The translations under genes were made by a program, and so were the position numbers. A DNA stretch of 64,000 bases, taken from NCBI GenBank assembly GCA_036936605.1, contig JAUPFV010000005.1, positions 49,496,742 through 49,560,741 of the forward strand. The letters are read 5' to 3'. This document shows, in pieces, positions 31,561-42,049 of this stretch. The stretch's first letter is position 1. Each line of letters begins with the position of its first letter. The DNA comes from Limnanthes douglasii subsp. nivea. Lineage: Eukaryota; Streptophyta; Magnoliopsida; Brassicales; Limnanthaceae. The notes under the pieces are model-generated. The model was not told where the DNA came from. It searched no databases and was given only the letters and a program-made list of their open reading frames with translations.

Positions 31561-34029
31561 CCCCCACGACGAGAAAATAGAAGAATTTCCTTCAGTATCA
31601 TCTTCGTCAACTTGACCAATAAATACGAAAAAGGACGAAATACATTGATGATAAAGGACTTGAGTGATATTCGATGAAGCATGACAACCTGGTGTTTGAT
31701 GACATGGTGTGTGACGATCTCAATTATGCCAAAGTAGGCCAATCTGAGGCATGACGACCTGGAATATGGAAACTTGAAACATGACGACTCCAAGTATGAA
31801 TCTACAACAAACAAGTAATTGGATGACAAATCTAAAGATAATCTTTACTTCATTTTCAGCAAAGACTAAGGGGGTAATTATCACTCATCCATATCCAGCA
31901 AAGAATCGAAGCATGCCGAAGAAATAGGTAATACCTTAGCAGTATACTTATTGTTAGCTCTATTATTTCCTTTTGGAAAAATAGATATTTTATCCTCAAT
32001 GGAGGTTTTGGCCGACAAAGGGTTTTAACGAGGCAAAAACAATTAAGTACAACCAAGTTGGAGACGTCTCTGATAACAATTATGCTAGAAAAATAAAACT
32101 AACAAAGATTTAAGATTATTAAAAGTCTAGCCGACATGATTGGCATTGTTACTTTGACATGGAAAATAGATCCTCGACAAAAAAAAATGAAGATAAAGGT
32201 ACGAAAATCGAGAAATTCAAAATTATACGCTTCAGGAAAAAACATTGTGTGTACTCAAGACACAACCAATCAAGGACTTGAAGATTATATTATCCAAATA
32301 TTATATTCGACCATTGTATAGTCCTTAAGTTTCATTATACTCTAACTTAATGAATAGGGGAGAATCCTGAAAATACTATATTTCGGATAATATAAGGCAC
32401 AAATAATATATATGATCTAACTACACATTTATTGTTTTAAATTTGTAACAGAAAAAGATAAATATTGAAAGAAAGATGATCTTGGGTAACTTGTATAAAT
32501 AAGAATTAAATAAATTATTATAATCGAACTATTTTTTTATGCAAATATACTATTATGCTTCTTCCATTTTATATTTCATCATTTTATTCTTATTTCCTCT
32601 ATATTAATTTTTTTATGTTTTAGGTTTTTTTTTCTTTATCACTTATCTCGTTGCACATATAATGTATATATAAAATTAGTAAAATATATTTATTTTACTT
32701 TTCTTTATGGTAAATCGTTGACCTCTATTTGGACCGAGCTTCTATTATTCAGCAACGATGAATTTAAATTCTGTAAATCTTGTCTTTTCAAGTTCTTAGC
32801 GGTTCATTACCATCCAAATCCAGTGATGGACACAATAGAAGCAGACTGAGAACCTTCCATCAGTCTAAACAATATACTGCGGTCCTTAAAATATTTTAAT
32901 GGTCCAATTATTAATTTATTGGAAGTTGATTAAGATTAATATCTAGGAAATTGAACTTTAATATGTGGAAATGACATTTCTATGATATTTGGCAGTATTC
33001 GTTTAAGCCCATTATTTATATTAAGAAACATATTTGCATAAAGTAAATGGTTGTTTCTCTCACTCGGCAGACCCAATCTTTTATAAGGGCACAAGTTGGT
33101 ATCATACGTGTCCTGTGATTGATAAGTGAAAAAATCACCATTAATCCCATTTGTTTTGCAGTATGTCAAACTAGTCTTTTTCGTTCATTTTTGTCTTTCA
33201 CGAGTCCTTTACGTTTTAAACTTTACATGTTTAGTCCCCGCACATGCAATTGCTTCAGAACTGTCACATGGTAGCTCTAACGATAGATTTTTCGTCTTAT
33301 ATTTGGTTCTTTTATTTTTTTGTCAATAATATCAGTTTTTTAAATTTGAATAATATTGGCAAAAGATCGGGTGCGTATTATTGACAAAATATTAGGAGAC
33401 CAAATGTAAAGCGATTTTTTTTTGTCTACATTACTTTCTTGTGTTTATTCTAATTCAGTATTATTTCAATAATTTATCATTCTCTATCTGTTGGTGTTGT
33501 TCTTCAAAAATCAACCAAACTGATTAATCAGATTGATGACTCTTCAACTCATGATCATACTCTTATATCTTATCATATCTTTAGCTACATGTCTTATAAT
33601 TTATTTTATTTTACATACAAGCACTTTGTGCTCAATGTATCCTCTTAGGATTACCCTCAAAACTATAATAAATCAGTGATTTTTTAATACAAATTAGTTA
33701 TTCATATAAGCTTGACAGTTATGAAAGCTAATATTATTTAGACCAACTCTCTTTATTTATGACAAGCGTCACTCGGTAGCTAAAATCGATACACAACAAG
33801 AAGGTTTGAACTTTTTTGGAACCTTTTCTCTAGCATTAAAATTAGTCAATGTGTAGGTTCTTCTTGCCCCAACTGTCCCGTCATCGGCATGTAGCTCAAC
33901 TTGTTGTCAATAATACCTTTTTAAATGAAAAAATTATAAAGTCTATATGTATATCTCTCGCGACTATCTTGGACACGGAGTCCTCAATCTCGACGTAAAC
34001 TATTATGCAATAATCATAGATGAGTTTAT
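31561..34029. other. AT-rich repeat-derived DNA, unassigned
   Basis: Near 31864-31881 a purine tract (AAAGACTAAGGGGGTAATT) is followed at 31995-32035 by AATGGAGGTTTTGG...GGGTTTTAACGAGGC. That resembles the post-pol motif of these retrotransposons and suggests a further, heavily decayed element. 33120-33410 reads like diverged transposon sequence with no ends found. No gene can be supported. Confidence 0.4.
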
Positions 34030-34435
34030 AGCCTGAGAAAACCTTCAAAAAAATGATATTCCAAATATTCTAAAGCTTTCCTCAAGTTTGGTTTTCTCCT
34101 ATCAAAATATAATTACTCTATTTTCACAAACGTTCATGGGTCCTCCTTTATTGTTCTTCTAGTTTATGTGGATGATATCATTCTTAATAGTCTTTTATCT
34201 CACGCTATTAATGAGCTAAAACTGTTTATGTCTACACAATTTAAGCTCATGAATCTTGGTTGTCTAAAATACTTCATTGGTCTTGAGATTGAATCAATCC
34301 AAGCAACGTATTTTACTTTTTCAACGTTATTACACTTGTATTTTACCTTTTCAACACTATTACATCTTAAAATTGCTTGAGGATACCTATTAAATGGATT
34401 GTAAACCAATTGTTGTTCCAATGGATTTAAACCTA
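34030..34435 (+). pseudogene. Ty1/copia reverse transcriptase fragment
   Basis: Part of a copia-type polymerase. It reads SSFIVLLVYVDDIILNSLLS, with the YVDD catalytic motif at about 34163-34174, then FKLMNLGCLKYFIGLEIESI. After a stop and frameshift near 34378 it continues MDCKPIVVPMDLN (about 34393-34431). This is the normal copia order YVDD, LKYFLG, CKP..TPM. A short duplication of TATTTTACTTTTTCAACGTTATTACA (34308-34370) interrupts it. No LTR or other copia domain is attached. Confidence 0.8.
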
Positions 34436-35336
34436 TGATACTTATATTTTAATTCATCTCAAAGCATTCTTCGATGTTAATTGAGTTCTTGTCTTGATTG
34501 TCGATGTTTCATTATTAATTTTTGAATCTTTATTGACAACTATTTAGTGTTTTGGAAAGCTAAAAAGCAGACAATGGCCTCTCAAATTTATATGATTACG
34601 AAAACTACTTAAATATTTTCAAATTCATGTTGATATTCAAATACATATTGATTTCACTAATCTAATATATCGTAAAAAAACTATACATAATAAAATATGT
34701 GATTATTTTATTCATGAAAAAGTCTACCAAAAGTTTTAAATTATCGCTTACACTATCTTAACACCAATGGATTCACAAAACCTATTACGTGGTTTGAATT
34801 TATTTATTTAATGTGTAATATTGTCAAGGGCATTTACAATCTAACTTATACAAAAGTAATAGGATATAAAAAAATAATTAGTTGATTCTATAATACAGAA
34901 AAAAGGTTTCCATTTGGCATAAAAATGCTAGCAATGTGCCAACACTCAATCAATATCTCATGTTTTCATTCAATGCTCTAATGCCTGGGAAACATGGTCC
35001 TACTTTGCTTCCATTTTCAGAGTCTTCATCAACATGAATATGTCCTATCCTCACATGCTGAGAACATGGTTCTGTTCTACTTCAAAGGATACCCACATAA
35101 GGACTATAATTCCAGTAATAATAACCTGGGTGATTTAGTCTACCATAAACAAGAAAAAACTCGAAGGAAACACGATCACAAGACTATGATTGACTACGTA
35201 ATAAAGTTTCTAACATCTCTTGAGCAAGGGTACCTACTGAAGAGAAAGCACTGGGGTAAGGATATAAACACTGTTATGCAATTAGGTTGTGTTTATAATC
35301 TAAATAAACCTATAATAGCTTTGTCTCTCAAATAGA

Positions 35337-35830
35337 ACCTACCTAAGAAAACAAGGTACAAGCTTGACACAAACGGGCCCAGTAATTTTAAGGGTGAAGC
35401 AAGTGGTGGGGGCATCATCATGGATCAAAATGGTGAAGTGATTGCTGCATTTGGTAGAACATATGGGCATCATTCTTCATTAGTGGCAGAATGTAGAGCT
35501 TTGCTAGACGGGTTTCTATTGTGTAAAAACAAAAGTATTACATCTCTGGAAATTGAAACAGATTCTAAAATTCTAACTGAAATAATTCTTAAAGACAATG
35601 CCCCATGGTACCCAAAACCTAAGATTTTTCAGAGGGCTAATCACATCAAGAATGACTCTTACTCACATATACCGTGAGCAAAACGCTGTTGCTGATTGGC
35701 TGCAAAACATTTGTTGGAGACTGGTAAGGTTCTAGACTACATGTTTGATACTTATCCTAATGAGTTAAGGACAATTGTATTCCTCGAAAGTCTAGGTACC
35801 GGTTATATCAGAATTGAAGACATAGAATAA
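35337..35830 (+). pseudogene. RNase H-like domain fragment (LINE tail or RVT_3-type gene)
   Basis: Reads KTRYKLDTNGPSNFKGEASG, GGIIMDQNGEVIAAFGRTYG, HSSLVAECRALLDGFLLCKN and LEIETDSKILTEII. The acidic residues of an RNase H fold are visible: D in LDTNG, E in AECRA, D in ETDS. After a frameshift near 35665, EQNAVADWL supplies the last Asp. This domain occurs at the C-terminus of many plant L1-type LINEs and in stand-alone plant genes (RVT_3). No reverse transcriptase was recognised upstream. The ORF at 34994-35335 was not recognised. Probably a LINE remnant. Confidence 0.65.
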
Positions 35831-36888
35831 GGTAATCAGAATACTTGGTAGTTCACTTGATTCTCTCAAAAGCAGAGAATGGTTTTAGAAGGAAGCAGAG
35901 GATTGAAGACTCATAATCATTCAGATTTGTGATGTTATAAATCTCTTAAGTGTTGTTTGAGAAGAGAATTGAATTAATAGTCGATGAAACAGAATCAGAG
36001 CTGCTACTGGAATCGGTGTAGGTAGAGAAGATGGAAGTGTCAGGATTAAATTTTAGATTAGAAAAAATGCCACAAATTTTGTGAATTTCAATTTTTGCCT
36101 CCTAATATATTCGATGTTTCTATTGGGCTTTGTAATATCAAATTAATTACTTATAATTAGTTAATTAGTTTAGTTTTGACATGATTTGAGTTATAATTTT
36201 CTTATAATAATATTTATACAAAGTAAACCTCGATAAATTAATATCTCCAATAACAAAATAAAAAAAAAGGAAAAATCGATTTAATACCAATTAAGTAGAC
36301 AATTTATCGATAAGTAAACAATTTCACGAATATATTACTTATGAGTACAAAAGTATTAATTTATAGAGATTTTATGTATATAGTTGGTTTCTGTATAGAA
36401 AATAATAAATAAAAAACAAAGGGTTTCTCCTTTTTTATAATAATCTCTTCTTCTTCTTCCGTGGTAGAAAGCACGCAGCTGTTCTAAAAACAAATCTTAA
36501 AAACTTCGGGTGCAAAAAATGCACTAAAACGGCAACATATACATAAAAAAAAAAAACCACTCAAACTGGACTAAAAGCAAATCTTAAAACAGCATTAAAA
36601 CAGAGTGACTCAAGACGTTAGTGCGCTTAATAATACAATATTTATTTTGTACGATTTTATCCTTTAAATATTTTTTAGGGTTTAGTTAGAAGTAGATAGT
36701 TCAGTTCAGAATTAGATTATCAAACCAAAGCAAAGTAATAAACAGTAGATACTGATGTTAATAAGAAAAAAGATGAATAAATAATAAAAGGAATGATATA
36801 TACAATTGCTCTGCCAAAATAGAATATCAAATCGTAGCTATATACGATTCGATAAAACCCGAATAAATGTCGACCATAAATAAAGATT
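35831..36888. other. Intergenic DNA downstream of the host gene
   Basis: AT-rich with no gene seen. The part next to 36889 is the presumed 3' untranslated and terminator region of the gene transcribed on the - strand. Confidence 0.5.
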
Positions 36889-37344
36889 TTAACTAAAAGC
36901 AGTTATTTCTCTATTACCCGGTCTAGGGACGGGAGCGGAGGAAGGCGGCGAGGCCGGCAACCTAGCAGAGAAATTCCTCATCGGAAAATCGTCTACCTCA
37001 TCTTCACCACCGTCAAAATTTAACGCATAACTAGAAGCGTCGTAATGGAAGTCCGCCGAGAATCGCCGTGAATGTTTCCGACCACCAGGACCGAAACGTG
37101 TGAATAAGCTATGCGACTTAGACCACGGTGTTCGAGGAGATTTGCAGCTCTCTTCGTGGTGGAAAGACACTGAGAAAACCTTGGATTTGATTGGAGAATC
37201 ACAGGTTCTCATCGATTTGATCGGAGAATCATCTCGGTGGCGAAGACAGTGGTGTTGGTGGCTGTGTTTGCCAAAACAGCCGGCGAGACAGAGAGATGAT
37301 TTGATTTTCTTGGTGAGAGAAAGAGAATTAGGCTCGCCGCTCAT
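36889..37344 (-). CDS. Conserved plant protein of unknown function, 151 residues
   Basis: The only intact, non-transposon gene seen. A single uninterrupted frame begins MSGEPNSLSLTKKIKSSLCL and ends GNREITAFS. Seen in the protein: a basic N-terminus, a Cys/His-rich patch (LAGCFGKHSHQHHCLRHRDD), a Ser/Pro segment (SPRTPWSKSHSLFTRFG), and the block RRFSADFHYDASSYALNFD, then FSARLPASPP. The last two blocks recall small plant-specific proteins with an 'ADF.YDP.SYALNFD' motif and no known function; this is from memory. No signal peptide, no membrane segment, no enzyme motif. Base composition is clearly higher in GC than the flanks. A leader of at least 100 bp is expected right of 37345. No repeat signature is attached. 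Confidence 0.8.
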   Translation of the reverse strand: MSGEPNSLSLTKKIKSSLCLAGCFGKHSHQHHCLRHRDDSPIKSMRTCDSPIKSKVFSVSFHHEESCKSPRTPWSKSHSLFTRFGPGGRKHSRRFSADFHYDASSYALNFDGGEDEVDDFPMRNFSARLPASPPSSAPVPRPGNREITAFS

Positions 37345-38369
37345 ATTGAAATCAAATCAAATCTCTAACATTTAAGAAATGAAGGTTTAGGGACGTTGAA
37401 GAAGAAAGATTGGATCAGCTTTTAGAAGCGAAACAGACGGGGAATAGTTCTTTTGTAGGGAAATCCTCTAACAAACTATAAAACACATTTTTAAAACTCT
37501 TGTCTATTACTGTTTTCTTTACTAATTTTTAATTTTATGTTCCATCATGGTTGGTTGGGGATATTTAACTTCACTTATAATTTTTTTAAGCAAATATACA
37601 CTTGTCCGTTTTCAATATTTATAGAAGTAACATTTATTTCTCACAAGTTATATAATATTTTTTATTTGTTCACTTTTTTAAAATAAATAACGTTAATTTT
37701 TTTTTTGGAAACTATAGGTTTTGTTATAATTTCACAGTAATTTCTTACAGTATGGGGGTGTAGCCCAAATTTAAATTGTATCTCTGAGTACTTAGATTTA
37801 AGATTGGAAATAAAAATAAACATACAATATATTTTCGTATTAGTTGTGTTTTGAGAATGTTGGTCCTTTTACTAATAGAAGGAAAAGAGATGGTGTTAGT
37901 ATTATATATTATATTAAACAAACTAATATATATTGATTATGAAAGTTCCAGAAGACAATGAGACGCCGTCTATATAAAAGGAATAAAGGTGTCGGGTAAT
38001 TTTGTATTTTTTTAAAGGCGATAGACAGGAAGTAAAATTAGTATCGGAGAAATTTTTATTTTCAGAATTTTTGAAGAAGTCATGTTTAAAATGTTTGATC
38101 AATGGTCAAACGGTGTCGGTTTCGGCTGAAATTTGGACAGTATGTTTGGGACATATAAAGCTTCAATATGTACGGTTGGATTGTTATTTGATGCTACGGT
38201 TAGGGAGAAATCACTTTTGGAATAGTAGAGTAGTTTTAATATTATTCATTTTTGTTACTTTTTGTTAGTTTATTATGTTTAAAATTGTTGGTGGGTTGTA
38301 GATATTTATTATATTGAATTGGATATACTTTTACCTTCAACTTATCATAATAGTAGAAGTGTTTTTAGT
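37345..38369. other. Upstream region of the host gene and AT-rich DNA
   Basis: Contains the promoter side of the - strand gene, with no convincing TATA box. A + strand TATATAAAAGG-like sequence near 37970 precedes an 88-codon frame (38002-38268) that resembles no known protein and is not called. Confidence 0.45.
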
Positions 38370-38860
38370 GGAATCTTCATAAGTCTCGTGGTCTTTTACT
38401 CTTCACAACGAAGTGGTCTTTTCATATAAATGTTTTGGTTGTTGATTTATTTTACCGTTGATTATTTTTCAGTGATTAGGTTTGTGGTTTTATTTTGTTA
38501 ATAAATCGGTTGTTTTTTATTTTGTTGGTTGTTTTGAAGTTAATCTCGCGTGTGGTTGATATACTATTATTTGAGTCTAATAGTTGGTATTAGAGCTCCA
38601 TACCCAGAGATGAAATACCTTGGATGTCGAAGATGATGAACCATTAGTCATGCTCATCAAACGGAGTGACTTTATTAGAGTGTATAAAGATAGTGTGATT
38701 TGATTAATTGAAGTGACGCTAAGGAACTTCTAAGATGCTTTAATAAGAGTGAACAAATATATCCATTGTAAAACTTTATGACTTAGATATGAATCATGAA
38801 ACAACTAATTAGAGTGAGCATTAGGTAAGTCAACTAAGGGGAGGTAAAAGTGGTAGAATT
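38370..38860 (+). mobile_element. copia-type LTR 3' part, primer site and short internal region (possible TRIM)
   Basis: 38380-38580 resembles the R-U5 part of Tork-type copia LTRs (GTGGTCTTTTACTCTTCACAA, then GGTTGTTGATTTATTTTACC). It is followed by TGGTATTAGAGCTCC (38585-38599), one base from the TGGTATCAGAGC primer site for initiator tRNA-Met. Only about 260 bp later a purine-rich AAGGGGAGGTAAAAG (38836-38850) precedes TGTTATGTGCGACC...CCACATCGG (38861-), a typical copia LTR start. This is compatible with a tiny terminal-repeat element or a deleted copia. LTR start and end were not fixed. Confidence 0.4.
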
Positions 38861-40040
38861 TGTTATGTGCGACCAAATTTCCACATCGGATAGGTATAAG
38901 AAGGATCAATGACAAATAAGTAAGAACATATCTCAACTAGTATGAGCCTTTTGATTTTATACATAAATGTTATAATTGGTACTAACGCATCTATAAACTT
39001 AAGATTATTTAGACATGCCCCATAAATCAAATGTAGAATTTTTTATATATATTTAATTTCAATAAATATTCATGATTTTCTTAATCAATAAAAATTTTAG
39101 GATTAATTTTATAATATTTCCTGACAAATTATTAAAAAATCAATTAAAAGTACGAATTGAATGAAAAAAATTAAAACATGTCTAGTTTATGTAATACTTG
39201 AGCCCCTCCAAACCTGGATTCCTGGTTCTGCCACTGGTGGTAGATCACCACGTATAAACAAACGCATAAAAGACCATTATCGTGTTTTTGGAGGTTTTTC
39301 GTAGCTCGTAATTACGCATAAAGGCATATTATCGTGTTTTTAGAGATTTTTAGTAGCTTGTAGTTTAGAGCTACTGCAATCGATTAGATATCGTTAAATA
39401 AAAAACTAGTTTTAAAATATGAGGTTATCATGTTTATAAGACATAATCGGATGGGCCATATTTATAAGACACAATCGGATGGGCTGTTAAGTCGCGAGCT
39501 CAAAAACTATTTATAAATGTAATATATAATTTTTCTATCTATAGTCACCCTATAGATGAAAAAGCAGTTTATGGATGTATAATTTTCTATATATAGTCAC
39601 CTAAGAGATGAAATAGTGTCGTTGAATATTATATTTATTCCATATCAAGCTTGCACATTCAACATTAGGTGCTGGTTGACGGAGGGCCTAATAAGTTTAT
39701 TTGATAGAGAAAAATTTGCTTCATTTACTGGAGATCATAGATACTCATTATCGTGATTTATTCTTGAATGTGAAAGCTCATTGATGATATTGCTAATTCT
39801 ATGAAGATGCAAATGATTTCTAAGCGTTGTTTGATCTCATTTCGAAGGGTCAAGACCAATTTTCGCTAAAAATAACGTATGAGACCTTCAAATACTGAGA
39901 TGATAATCTTGTATAATAATTTGGCCTTAGTGGGTGGCAAGTGAGGTAGGCAGAAACTAGGAGTCGTGTTATAGAGAGTGTTTACACCGCTATCTATTGT
40001 AACCTTATACAGGTGAATATATATAAGTGTAAGCCATGGG
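38861..40040. other. LTR-start-like sequence and AT-rich DNA
   Basis: 38861-38970 looks like the 5' part of a copia LTR (CCACATCGG ... TATGAGCCTTTTGATTTTATAC). 39222-39236 (CTGGTTCTGCCACTG) resembles a hAT-type terminus without a partner. 39433-39484 is a short tandem duplication. A loose ~70-bp duplication covers 39520-39610. No gene seen. Confidence 0.4.
39433..39484. repeat. 28-bp tandem duplication
   Basis: TTTATAAGACATAATCGGAT...(39433) is repeated at 39461 with one difference, offset 28 bp. Confidence 0.8.
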
Positions 40041-40084
40041 TGATAATGGGAATAAATACTTAGACGAATAGTGAAGGAAACTCA

Positions 40085-41720
40085 TCTGGAGGTCTCCCGA
40101 TCAAAGAGCAAATAGTGAAGGAACGAAACAACAATGATCAATATGAAGATGAGCTACTAGAGGAATTTTCCTTAATAGCTCGAAACAAAAAACTGTTGGA
40201 AGACATCGAAATGTTGAATGCTGAAAAAAAAAGTTTTGAATTCAAAGGGGCTCAAGTTGGAAGTCCGAAGAGAGCAGGTAATTGAAAAAGACAATATGAA
40301 AGATGCTCGTCGGACTGAGGATAGACGTGAAAGACATCAGAGAAAGAGCCGTTGTTCTTCAATAAGAAGAATGAAGCCTATGCGTCACTATGAGTCCACT
40401 AATTCCAGTGATTATTTTTTATACGACTCAAATAAATCCTCTTCCCTGGAAAAGATTATCAACGTAAAAAAAATTATAAGAAAAAAGATTCAAAGTGGCG
40501 CAGAGATGGTCGTTAGACATATCGTCAAACTAGAGGTTTGAGGAGAGAAATGAACAATTAAGAAAAAAGAGGACTTGGTTCCGATGAGCAAGACAGGTTT
40601 GTAAATGTTGCTAAAAAAACCAAGCAACACCCGATGTGCAGATCCCTTCAGGAAGCCATTATTTCGAATATGTGCAAGTAACCAGTTTACACATCCATTC
40701 GAGGAAAGTCTATATACCGTAGCGAATGAAAGACCCAAGGGTAGCGTATATAAAGTTGGTCATAATTGGAGGTCATCCCCCTCTCCTCAGAGATTCTTTC
40801 ATGGCATCTGGCTAAGTGGTTCGACATTTCAAAGTTATAAAAATTCAATGGGACTGAAGATCCGGACAACCACATCGAATAAATCAAAAAATTTATGATT
40901 AACTACGAAGATGATGACAAATTTCTATGCGGGGCCTTCTCCCAAACATTCAAGAACGCAGGTTCAAAGTGGTCGCCTGCCAGAGGGTTGTATTAAATAT
41001 TTTGATATGTTTTGGAATATCTTTCGCCAACACTTCTTGGAAAGCAAAACATTTCGCGCAAATGGTGATACAATCATCTACTCTAGGCAGAAAGTGGGAG
41101 AAATCTTTAAAGACTATGCAAATGATTTTATCAAGGCTAAGACTGATATGGAGAATTTTGAAGATGGAGTGGCATTAACAGCTTTCCAAGGGACTTCTCC
41201 TTGGTATAATGAAAGATAATGCTGCAGAGAGACAAGACATGATATTTGAGGTGTTGTTGGATCAAGTAGATATAATAATTTTGGTGAAAGAAACACGAGC
41301 GTCGGGAATGAACTTCATGGTATAATTGAGAAAAATCAGTTATGTCTAACTCCGATGATGACACATAACAATTCACATCCAACAAATTTTGTTCGACCTC
41401 GAGTACCAACTCAAACACCAACTCAAGTACCTCTGAAGTCGAGGGTGAATACACAAGTTGTGAACACCCAATTGAATATCCGTCCTATATCCAACAAGTG
41501 GATCCGAGCATCACATTTTGCCAAGCTGACATAATATGTAGTAATAATTTTTGATAGAGCTCGACGTCACATACAATTCCACAAATCACTCCCAGTGCAG
41601 ACTTCGAAGGAAAATATAAGCAACATGTATTTCAAGTACCATGATGATGTCGGGCACGACACAAAATATTGTGTGGCATTAGAAAAAGATATACATGCCT
41701 TGATCGAAAATGGGAAATAA
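40085..41720 (+). pseudogene. gag of element E, heavily broken
   Basis: The N-terminal helix region (40112-40235, NNNDQYEDELLEEFSLIARN) aligns with the D leader region. A basic Arg/Lys/Ser segment follows (40260-40540), then YKVGHNWRSSPS and the capsid-like blocks (KNFMINYEDDDKFLC region, FDMFWNIFRQHFLESKTFRA, GDTIIYSRQKVGEIFKDYAN). The zinc knuckle near 41621-41670 reads MYFKYHDDVGHDTKYCV, so its first Cys is lost. At least five stops or frameshifts. Confidence 0.78.
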
Positions 41721-42049
41721 CGACGGTTGTTAAGAAAAACTCTCTTGCAGCTCAGAAGCAAGAAAACAAGTGATGATTTCGGAGCCTATTGATGCTTTTG
41801 ATATTTTTACGGAGTATTTAAATCCAAAATCGGGTAGGAATAATATCTTGGTGGTGGAGGAATCAATCATGAATGGAAAATTTAGTGAACTATATGCTTT
41901 CTTTGAAACGTTAACAATTTTTGGAGGTGATATGATTTGATGGATGTCAAATTATTTTCGGAAGAAGCATATCGCAAGCCTAGTAGCCTAGCTAGAAGAA
42001 GGTGCTTCACCGCGTTTGTATAGAATTCTATCTTCATTTCTTTGTTTTG

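Noticed and set aside
32936..33169. 77-codon - strand frame (start MTYCKTNGINGDFFTYQSQD)
   Set aside because: No recognisable domain. The surrounding 33120-33410 reads like diverged transposon DNA. Chance or repeat-derived frame.
35337..35830. RNase H-like domain as an intact host gene
   Set aside because: A frameshift near 35665 separates the last catalytic block and no start or upstream exon is evident. A LINE or RVT_3 remnant is more likely.
37100..37375. + strand 91-codon frame opposite the host gene
   Set aside because: It is antisense to the better supported - strand frame, which carries the conserved ADFHYD...YALNFD block.
38002..38268. 88-codon + strand frame after a TATA-like sequence
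   Set aside because: Composition is Leu/Phe-rich, as expected of AT-rich DNA, with no motif, no splice or homology support.
39222..39236. CTGGTTCTGCCACTG as the right end of a hAT transposon
   Set aside because: It resembles a common hAT terminus, but no matching left end and no 8-bp target duplication were found. 32821 (CAGTGATGGACACA) was tried and its flanks do not match.
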